Positions 1 through 5,377 of a stretch of DNA of 5,377 nt are shown here, piece after piece; the stretch's first letter is position 1, and each line of letters opens with the position of its first letter. Below the pieces are notes generated by a model. It did no database searches and was not told where the DNA came from. It saw only the letters and a list, made by a program, of their open reading frames with translations. Origin of the DNA: an uncultured Spartobacteria bacterium (GTDB taxonomy: Bacteria; Verrucomicrobiota; Verrucomicrobiia; Chthoniobacterales; Terrimicrobiaceae). A program made the translations under genes and the position numbers. The DNA lies in the NCBI GenBank assembly GCA_937960895.1, contig CALCJD010000113.1:1-5377 (forward strand), read 5' to 3'.

Positions 1-205
1 TCAAGGAAGCCAACGGAAAGTCCCCCCCAAAGCTTACCTCCAATCTCCGCTCAAGGACGAATTGCGCTCGTCCCGAAATTGTCCCGGCCCCCTGACGCGG
101 TTCCCGCCCTTTCGGGGCGTTTCCCACCCGGACTGACGCAACCCCGGCGGCCGAGGCAATCATCCGCTCCGTGGGCCATACGGCGTCAGCCCCGCAAGCG
201 TCCGT
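1..205. other. Non-coding tail downstream of the hydrolase; no convincing gene or terminator
   Basis: Stop codons appear early in most frames. The one frame open on the plus strand (from base 1 to 297) runs into the hydrolase antisense with Pro/Arg/Ser-rich, unconvincing protein. A small GC hairpin (CGCCC at 105-109 pairing with GGGCG at 115-119 across a five-base loop) has no T-run on the minus strand, so it is at best a weak end signal for the hydrolase transcript. CTGACGC at 92-98 and again at 133-139 can each pair with GCGTCAG at 183-189, but the loops are long. I see no tRNA, promoter or mobile-element end. Confidence 0.5.
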
Positions 206-3028
206 TCAATTCATCGTCAACTGCGCCCGTCCCCACCCCTCGCGGCTTTTCGAATTCTTGGCGGTGCCATTCCAGACCAACTGCTGGTGCCGGGTGACTC
301 CGTCGTTGCTGTTGTCGACGGCAAGGTCAAAAAGGACGGGCAAGTCTTCGCCGGGTCGGGATCCGAGCATTTGCCACGGGATGGCCGCCTGAACAACATA
401 ACCGTTTCCCGCCGCGTCCGGCACAAGCACGGTTTGAATCCGGCTTTCGTCTTCGGGATGATCCACCACCGTGACGCGGGCCTCGTTGCCGACGCCGATC
501 AGAATCTGACGGTCGCTGAACTTCAGATTGCCCGAAGCCTCCGGTTCCTTGGTGCCGAGAAAAATCTCCACGCAGTCGGCCGACCACAGTCGGTCTTTTT
601 CCCGTGTGTTTTGTCCCGGCGTGGGATCCTTGACCTGCACGTGGAGATACAGGTTTTCGTCATCCCAACAGAGTCGAAAATCCGCGCGAAAATTTTCATC
701 CACCAATCCATGCGTCACCCGGTTTGAATCGATTGGCTCCCCGGGTCGCCCGGGCCAGCGGGTGGTGGTTCCGTCAAGAACCATCCCCGGAAGCGCCCGC
801 GGAACCTGCACGGTTCTTCGGGCGGAAGCTTCGCCTTGGACGGCAAACCGCGGATGATCGAAAACAAAGGGTTCGGCCTTCGCGAGCAGCACGTCATAAA
901 TGCGCTGGTTCGTCATGCGGGCCGCTTCGACCAACGGTCCATAAGGCCGGTCCGTCACATCAACCAGACCGGTATTGTTTCCCTCGCCGTGGAAGCCTTG
1001 GAAAAATCGTCCGGTCAGGGCCTGGTCTCCATAAATAAACCACTGGACCCCGACCACAAAGGGCAGAGCCGCGGACTGCTCGACATAGTTGCGATAGGCC
1101 GAACCGCGTTCCGCCTGATCGGCCACCTGGCGCCCCGCGCCCAATCCGCGCTCGGTGGTGCTGTAATACCACTCGCTCAGCAGGATCGGCCGACCACTCC
1201 ACTGATGAATGCGTTCGAGAAACCCTTTTTCAATCGCGTCGGTGTAATAGTTCACGCTGACCACATCCAAATGCCGGCCTCCGATCTCCACGATTTCCCG
1301 ATTTGCCGCCGTGCCGGGGGTCCAGCGGCTGCCGAGGAGAAGATGATTCGGATCGTGTTTGCGAAAGACCTTTTCAATCACTCCGTAATACGCCTCGAGA
1401 AAGCGGCGGGAAAATTCCGCCATGTCCGCCGAAGCCGCCTCCGTGCGGACAAACAACGGTTCATCCCGCAACTCCTCAAAACGGGATTTCGGCGCAGCCA
1501 CCTTCCAGGCCGTGTTGAACCGGTCGATGTCCCGGTATTTCTCCCGGAGCATTTCCACCAGCGCGGCCTTGGCCGGAACTTCGCTCGCCTTGTAGGTGGG
1601 AAGGACCTTGGGAAGATCCTCGAAATGCTGTTCGTTGCCGAGGAAGTATCCGATCAGGAGCGGATCATTGGCGGCCGGAGCGACCGTCGCGGCGAATTTT
1701 TGATCCAGCAGGCGCTCCACATCGGGGGCAAACGGATCCAGCACCTCCCCGGCGCCGAGTTTGTCCGGAAGAACCGGCAACCCGGCTGATTTCCCGAGCG
1801 GGAGAAAGGCGACATAAGGAAAGTTCTTTTTCCTCATGGCTTCGGTGCGCGCCGAAAATGCCCCCGCGCTGTTGAATCCCCACATGCGCAGCCGGTCGAC
1901 CACCTGGCCGGTCCATTCCTCCAGCGAAAAAGGCCGGCCGTATTTGCGAATCCAGTTCGCCGCATAAAAGGAAAAGTTTCCCCAGTCCGGTCGGCCGTCC
2001 TTCCAGGCGGAGCGGAACGTGCCATCCCCCGGATCCGGGAGCCATTCATAAATGGATTCCCGGCCCTTCACCCGCGTCTGATCGTCCGTGCTGGCGATGC
2101 CGCACACGCCGAGTTGAAAGAAGGCATTGCCTTCGGGATCGACCAAAACCGTGCGCCCGGAGGCCTGTCCCACGTGAAAAAATCCGGTCGCCTTCAGACC
2201 CAGTTCCCTGCCGCTGCCGGCGAGACCTCCGTATCGATCGAAGCGCGGATCGGGACGATGGGCGGCGAGAATTTCCTTTTCCCGGACGGCATCGGCCCGG
2301 AGTTCCTCCTCCGACCGCACCTTGCCGGGAAAATCGACCCGCGCGCTCTGGCCAAACCGGTCCACCCGCCACTTCGCGGCGGACGATTCCCCGGGAACAT
2401 CCGAAGGCCCGGCCGACGACATCGCCCCCGCCTTCGCCGGCCGAACCTCGATCTCAAAGGCACCCTCGGGTTTGCCGAAAAGATCCTTGTAAATCCGCAG
2501 GCCAAAGATCGCCCAGTTGAATTTTCGGGTGTCCTGCACCTCGGCATAACCTCCCGGGGTCAGCAACGTGAATCCCTCCCCTGACGCATCGAGGATCGTG
2601 ATGCGTTTTGCGTTGCCCTGAATGACAAACTGCTTCCCGAGTTCCGGGGGAAACCGAACCGGAGCCTGATCGTTGAACGCCACGGAACCGCCCTGGTTCA
2701 GGCTGATGGGCAACCGCACGCCGAAGCGAAGTTTCTGTCCGTCCGGCGGACCGTTCCGGAATTGAATCACCAGTTTTTCCCACCGGGCTTCAAAGTCCAC
2801 CTCCAGGCCTCCGGCATACCGTGCGGTACCGCGGGATTCATCCAACCGCTCGAAAACCGGTTCCTCCCGGCCGGCCGCGGAGGTGAACTCCGGCGGTTCA
2901 AACGTGAATCTTCCCAGCGTCCCGGCGTCGAACTCGGGACCCTTTTCCCCCATGGTGAAGAAGGGAACCGCCCGCGCGAAGCACGGCAGGCACAACAGGA
3001 CAAGGATGGGAACAATGCGGCTTTTCAT
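206..3028 (-). CDS. Secreted clan GH-A glycoside hydrolase (agarase/beta-galactosidase-like) with C-terminal CBM9-like domain
   Basis: From the ATG at 3026-3028 the protein has 940 residues. It begins with a signal peptide, MKSRIVPILVLLCLPCFARA, with an AXA-type site after Ala20 and no lipobox. An in-frame TTG at 3035-3037 would add three residues, but the ATG places the Lys/Arg n-region correctly. Residues 21 to about 260 are a beta-rich N-terminal region of no family I can name. Residues about 283-715 look like a (beta/alpha)8 barrel opening with VLVDPEGNAFFQLGVCGI. GYFLGNEQ gives the clan GH-A Asn-Glu pair with E466 as putative acid/base (codon 1631-1633). RPILLSEWYY gives E619 as putative nucleophile (codon 1172-1174). 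GVQWFIYGDQALTGR and NNTGLVDVTDRPYGPLV are typical of the barrel end in GH50/GH42-like enzymes. Residues about 748-940 resemble CBM9/DOMON domains: LDGTTTRWPG, FRLCWDDENLYLHVQVKD, DCVEIFLG, then GYVVQAAIPW. The expected role is retaining hydrolysis of an external polysaccharide or oligosaccharide in periplasm or medium. The substrate is unknown; agarose-like galactans or beta-galactosides are guesses from resemblance. It is probably co-transcribed with the pseudopilin cassette upstream. Confidence 0.82.
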   Translation of the reverse strand: MKSRIVPILVLLCLPCFARAVPFFTMGEKGPEFDAGTLGRFTFEPPEFTSAAGREEPVFERLDESRGTARYAGGLEVDFEARWEKLVIQFRNGPPDGQKLRFGVRLPISLNQGGSVAFNDQAPVRFPPELGKQFVIQGNAKRITILDASGEGFTLLTPGGYAEVQDTRKFNWAIFGLRIYKDLFGKPEGAFEIEVRPAKAGAMSSAGPSDVPGESSAAKWRVDRFGQSARVDFPGKVRSEEELRADAVREKEILAAHRPDPRFDRYGGLAGSGRELGLKATGFFHVGQASGRTVLVDPEGNAFFQLGVCGIASTDDQTRVKGRESIYEWLPDPGDGTFRSAWKDGRPDWGNFSFYAANWIRKYGRPFSLEEWTGQVVDRLRMWGFNSAGAFSARTEAMRKKNFPYVAFLPLGKSAGLPVLPDKLGAGEVLDPFAPDVERLLDQKFAATVAPAANDPLLIGYFLGNEQHFEDLPKVLPTYKASEVPAKAALVEMLREKYRDIDRFNTAWKVAAPKSRFEELRDEPLFVRTEAASADMAEFSRRFLEAYYGVIEKVFRKHDPNHLLLGSRWTPGTAANREIVEIGGRHLDVVSVNYYTDAIEKGFLERIHQWSGRPILLSEWYYSTTERGLGAGRQVADQAERGSAYRNYVEQSAALPFVVGVQWFIYGDQALTGRFFQGFHGEGNNTGLVDVTDRPYGPLVEAARMTNQRIYDVLLAKAEPFVFDHPRFAVQGEASARRTVQVPRALPGMVLDGTTTRWPGRPGEPIDSNRVTHGLVDENFRADFRLCWDDENLYLHVQVKDPTPGQNTREKDRLWSADCVEIFLGTKEPEASGNLKFSDRQILIGVGNEARVTVVDHPEDESRIQTVLVPDAAGNGYVVQAAIPWQMLGSRPGEDLPVLFDLAVDNSNDGVTRHQQLVWNGTAKNSKSREGWGRAQLTMN

Positions 3029-3046
3029 AATGGACAAAGGACGGGT
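3029..3046 (-). other. 18-base intergenic gap between protein D and the hydrolase
   Basis: The gap reads, on the minus strand, from just after the TGA of protein D to just before the hydrolase ATG. It contains no GGAGG-like ribosome site, no -10/-35 pair and no hairpin. It is too short to hold a normal promoter and terminator, which argues for read-through transcription from the cassette. Translation may restart after the nearby stop codon, or it may use the SD-independent initiation that is common in some bacterial lineages. Confidence 0.55.
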
Positions 3047-3673
3047 TCAGGGCCGGAATTCGCGGACACCTCCGCTGATCGGCTGGATTTGAAGCGTGAC
3101 GAAATTGGCGCCGGGTTCCTCCTCGGATTCGCGCTCCGGCACGAGTGTGAAATGATTTTCCCCGGCAGCCAGATCGACCGCCCCGCGTGGCGAAAAACGG
3201 AACGCACGATAGCGGGTGTCCGCCCCTCTCCCCGGATGGGACTCCCCGGCGGGAACCGGAGTTTCCGGATGGTTGGAGGAATGGAGAAAGGGAGACCGCT
3301 CCGGAATCTCGGAAAGCATCACCCCTGACGGCAAGGGCAGCCCGCGGTCGAGGGGCTTGGCCGTGCCGCTCAAAAGCAGAAAGGTCTGCATGGCCCGATA
3401 ACGGGGCGCACCGCCATGCGAGCCGGCAAATTTGTACCAACGCACCTCGACCGTTGCGCCACGGCTCACCGCAGTCTGCCGGGCCAGCGCGAGCGCATCC
3501 TGAACACTTTGACCGGCCGTGGTCAGGCGGGTGCCGGAAAGCGATCCCACCAGGGCCGGCGCGGCCAGCGCGGCCAACAGTCCCAGAATCGCCAGCACGA
3601 CCAGCAACTCCATCAACGAAAACGCCCGTCGGGTTTCCGCCCGAAAAACACGAAGATCAAAACGCCGTTTCAT
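3047..3673 (-). CDS. Verru_Chthon cassette protein D (type IV prepilin-like, GspH/FimT-like)
   Basis: This 208-residue protein starts with a basic leader ending RRAFSLMELLVVLAIL, a class III prepilin signal. Cleavage is expected after Ala17, giving a mature N-terminal Phe18 that would be methylated. Glu22 is the conserved Glu at mature position 5. The hydrophobic helix runs from about 18 to 42. The segment ARQTAVSRGATVEVRW (64-79) follows the pattern of GspH/FimT minor pseudopilins. The tail, with YRAFRFSPRGAVDL and ANFVTLQIQPISGGVREFRP, is what I recall for cassette protein D (TIGR02596-type). Length is normal for that family and the gene looks intact. The ATG at 3671-3673 overlaps the TGA of protein A as ATGA, which suggests translational coupling, and a GAGGG-type ribosome site lies just upstream. 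The protein should sit in the inner membrane before assembly, processed by a prepilin peptidase encoded elsewhere. What the assembled cassette does is not known. The hydrolase gene follows 18 bases downstream. Confidence 0.92.
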   Translation of the reverse strand: MKRRFDLRVFRAETRRAFSLMELLVVLAILGLLAALAAPALVGSLSGTRLTTAGQSVQDALALARQTAVSRGATVEVRWYKFAGSHGGAPRYRAMQTFLLLSGTAKPLDRGLPLPSGVMLSEIPERSPFLHSSNHPETPVPAGESHPGRGADTRYRAFRFSPRGAVDLAAGENHFTLVPERESEEEPGANFVTLQIQPISGGVREFRP

Positions 3674-5377
3674 GGTGCAAACACCCTCGATTCCAAAGTG
3701 CGAAACCGGTAAAATGAACTGATGGGTTCGTTCGTATCGGGATCCGCATAATCCGGAATCTCCGGATCATTCGGATCGATGAAGCGCTCAATGATTTCCG
3801 TCCCCTGAACATCCCCCGTCACGAGATCGGATCCCTCCTTCCAAACCGTGGGATCGGAACCCTGACGTTTCTTCAGCGCCTGAGCCCGGTAATGGATCGT
3901 AAAGGTGTTGGATTTCGTGGTGAGCCGCGGATACGTCGTGGCGTAGACCTTTTCCCGTGAGTTGTCCCCGGTCAGTCGCCGTGTCTCCCAATAGGCATCC
4001 ATGTTCTGCCGGGTGGGATTGGCTTGCGTGGCTGCGGGTGCGTCAACCGGAACCAGATCGATCGAGCAGATTTCGGAAGCCGAACGGAAAAGATCTCCGG
4101 ACGCAAACCGCCGTTTGAACTGGGCAATGACCGCCTCCTCGCTGATGTCGAGCCGCAGCGAAGGCGAACCGCTTCCCGGACTGGAACCGGAATTTCCCGT
4201 GGTTTTGTACACTCCGGCCTGCGAGTCGGCGATGACCGCGCGTTTTTCGGATTTAAGAACCGCACGAATACCGGTCTCGCGATGGATATAGGTGAAGGGA
4301 ACAATCTGGAAATTCATGTTCACCCGCCCCGCCGTCGAGAGGGGTTCGCTAATGGCATAGGGTTCGACGACGGGCATGTGAAACAGGTCCAAAAACAAAT
4401 GGTCGGGCGGCGTCGAATAAGGAGGTCCCACGGGAGCTCCGGGATCTGTCTGCACGCCGAGCCCGGGATGTCCGGCGGGCTCGGGGCGGAAGTGCAGGGT
4501 TTGCCACGGCCGATTGGCAAAGACGCCGGTCGGCAGCGAACCAAACATCACCGCCGAGGGCAGGAGACGGTTGGGCGAGAAATACGTCGGCCCGGGCAGG
4601 CTGTCGACGCCGGTGTAGTTGAAGTTGAAATACGGAACGTGGTAACTGCCGGAATACTTGCCATCATCCCCTTCGTCGGCCTTGTTGATGTAAGGGCCAT
4701 CCTTCAGGTTGGCGATTCCATTGTCCCAGTCCGGGGCAAGTCCCCCGGCTTGCGCCACCCCGGCAACGGACGGCACGTCCACATCCCGGGGACTGACGCC
4801 ACGGTCGACCGGTCCGTCGACATCATTGTTGGTGGTGTACTGCGCGGTGTAACCGGGGTAGTTGACATTGACCAATTTGCCTCCGCTCGATCCATAAAAC
4901 GGATAGCCGACTCCTGTGCGGGCCTGATAGGCAAAGCGCGAAGCGACCGAATGATAGTCCGGATGCGGAGCGTAGGCCGAGCTGGGAACCTGCGAGAGCG
5001 GGGCGATCAAACGCATGTCGCCGGATGCCGGAACCACCGCGCGAACCACATCCTGGCTGGCAATGCGCGACATCGTCTGGTCGGCGTTCAACCGGCCTGA
5101 ATTGCCGTAGAACGACCGATAATTGTAAGGACCGACCGTTTTGGTCCCGCTGGTATAAGTCACCACCTCCGGCGCCAGTTGGGGAACGGGAAACTCCCCT
5201 TCGGGGAAATGAAGAGTGATCGTCTGCAGAACCGGTCCGGTCGGCGCGCCCGTGCCGTCAGCCAAACGGATTCGAACGATGACGTCGCCCCCGCCGAAAA
5301 CAAAGGTTCCGTTCGCCGGAGGGTCTGGTTCTCCCCCGAAAAAGTGGACATGTAGGGCGCAGGGATATTTTGTTAGT
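3670..5377 (-). CDS. Verru_Chthon cassette protein A, C-terminal part (5' end beyond window)
   Basis: This is the 3' portion of a large protein that I recognise as Verru_Chthon cassette protein A (TIGR02600-type). The frame stays open to the right edge, giving 568 visible codons. The TTG at 5263-5265 is preceded in frame by 37 sense codons that read as normal protein (for example GTFVFGGGDVIVRIR), so it is an internal Leu and not a start. Family-like motifs, numbered from the first visible codon, are DWDNG (216-220), FSPNR followed by MFGSLPTG, MPVVEPYAISEPLSTAG (334-350, bases 4327-4377), FRSASEIC (430-437), RLTTKSNTF (484-492) and IIERFIDPNDPEIPDYADP (528-546). No membrane segment is visible in this part. 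From family knowledge the missing N-terminus should be prepilin- or PilX-like, which would place the protein in the envelope as a large pseudopilin-like component. Its biochemical role is unknown. A Gly/Ser-rich stretch (TGNSGSSPGSGSPS, about 393-406) looks like a flexible loop. The stop TGA overlaps the start of protein D. The identification rests on remembered family motifs and is strong; any function is inference. Confidence 0.92.
   Translation of the reverse strand, partial: LTKYPCALHVHFFGGEPDPPANGTFVFGGGDVIVRIRLADGTGAPTGPVLQTITLHFPEGEFPVPQLAPEVVTYTSGTKTVGPYNYRSFYGNSGRLNADQTMSRIASQDVVRAVVPASGDMRLIAPLSQVPSSAYAPHPDYHSVASRFAYQARTGVGYPFYGSSGGKLVNVNYPGYTAQYTTNNDVDGPVDRGVSPRDVDVPSVAGVAQAGGLAPDWDNGIANLKDGPYINKADEGDDGKYSGSYHVPYFNFNYTGVDSLPGPTYFSPNRLLPSAVMFGSLPTGVFANRPWQTLHFRPEPAGHPGLGVQTDPGAPVGPPYSTPPDHLFLDLFHMPVVEPYAISEPLSTAGRVNMNFQIVPFTYIHRETGIRAVLKSEKRAVIADSQAGVYKTTGNSGSSPGSGSPSLRLDISEEAVIAQFKRRFASGDLFRSASEICSIDLVPVDAPAATQANPTRQNMDAYWETRRLTGDNSREKVYATTYPRLTTKSNTFTIHYRAQALKKRQGSDPTVWKEGSDLVTGDVQGTEIIERFIDPNDPEIPDYADPDTNEPISSFYRFRTLESRVFAP
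3683..3688 (-). promoter_or_regulatory. Shine-Dalgarno-like site for protein D
   Basis: On the minus strand GAGGGT lies nine bases before the ATG of protein D, inside the last codons of protein A. It is a reasonable match to the anti-Shine-Dalgarno sequence at acceptable spacing. It supports the ATG at 3671-3673 as the true start. By contrast, the hydrolase start at 3028 has no comparable purine-rich site upstream. Confidence 0.5.

Noticed and set aside
105..119. GC hairpin as a rho-independent terminator
   Set aside because: The stem is only five base pairs and no T-run follows on the minus strand. On the plus strand only TTTCCC follows and no plus-strand gene is supported.
2..136. Plus-strand frame ending at TGA 134-136 as the tail of a convergent gene
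   Set aside because: About 44 codons with no recognisable motif; nothing distinguishes it from a chance open frame at the window edge.
92..189. CTGACGC copies with an inverted GCGTCAG as a regulatory or mobile-element repeat
   Set aside because: Only seven bases match, the loops are long, and the same heptamer occurs by chance elsewhere in the window (for example near 2581 and 4792).
836..1789. A 317-codon open frame on the plus strand
   Set aside because: It lies wholly inside the hydrolase on the opposite strand, shows no recognisable motifs, and long antisense frames are expected in GC-rich genes. The minus-strand frame holds the signal peptide and catalytic motifs.
3035..3037. TTG as the start of the hydrolase
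   Set aside because: The ATG three codons later gives a well-formed signal peptide beginning MKSR, and no ribosome site favours the TTG.
4024..5100. A 358-codon open frame on the plus strand
   Set aside because: It is antisense to protein A, whose minus-strand frame carries clear family motifs throughout. The plus-strand product is Arg/Gly/Val-rich and unrecognisable.
5263..5265. TTG as the start of protein A, giving a 531-residue protein
   Set aside because: The same frame continues upstream without a stop to the window edge with credible sequence, and the family is much longer, so this is an internal Leu codon.

Overview
The window is high-GC bacterial DNA with three tightly packed genes, all on the minus strand. 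In transcription order, from the right edge leftward, they are: (1) the 3' part of a large Verru_Chthon cassette protein A gene, which runs off the right edge; (2) a complete Verru_Chthon cassette protein D gene, a prepilin-like protein; (3) a complete gene for a secreted, multidomain glycoside hydrolase with a C-terminal CBM9/DOMON-like domain. The Verru_Chthon cassette is, to my knowledge, a family set confined to Verrucomicrobia and close relatives, so the source is most likely a verrucomicrobium (Opitutus-, Chthoniobacter- or Verrucomicrobium-like). The sequence does not allow a closer placement.

Layout: bases 1-205 are a non-coding tail downstream of the hydrolase. The hydrolase occupies 206-3028. 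An 18-base gap separates it from protein D (3047-3673). Protein D overlaps protein A by four bases (ATGA at 3670-3673). Protein A is open from 3670 to the window edge at 5377 with no stop codon. Its apparent start at 5265 is an internal TTG (Leu) codon, and its true 5' end lies outside the window. No promoter is visible between the genes, so the three look like the end of one operon whose promoter, and probably cassette genes B and C, lie beyond the right edge.

Working hypothesis: the A-D cassette encodes pseudopilin-like proteins (D resembles the GspH/FimT minor pseudopilin pattern) of unknown function. Here the cassette is followed directly by an exported polysaccharide-active enzyme, apparently in the same transcript. 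This suggests, without proving it, that the cassette takes part in secreting, displaying or handling the substrate of a cognate carbohydrate-active enzyme. This link between a named but functionally uncharacterised cassette and a glycoside hydrolase is the most interesting point of the window.
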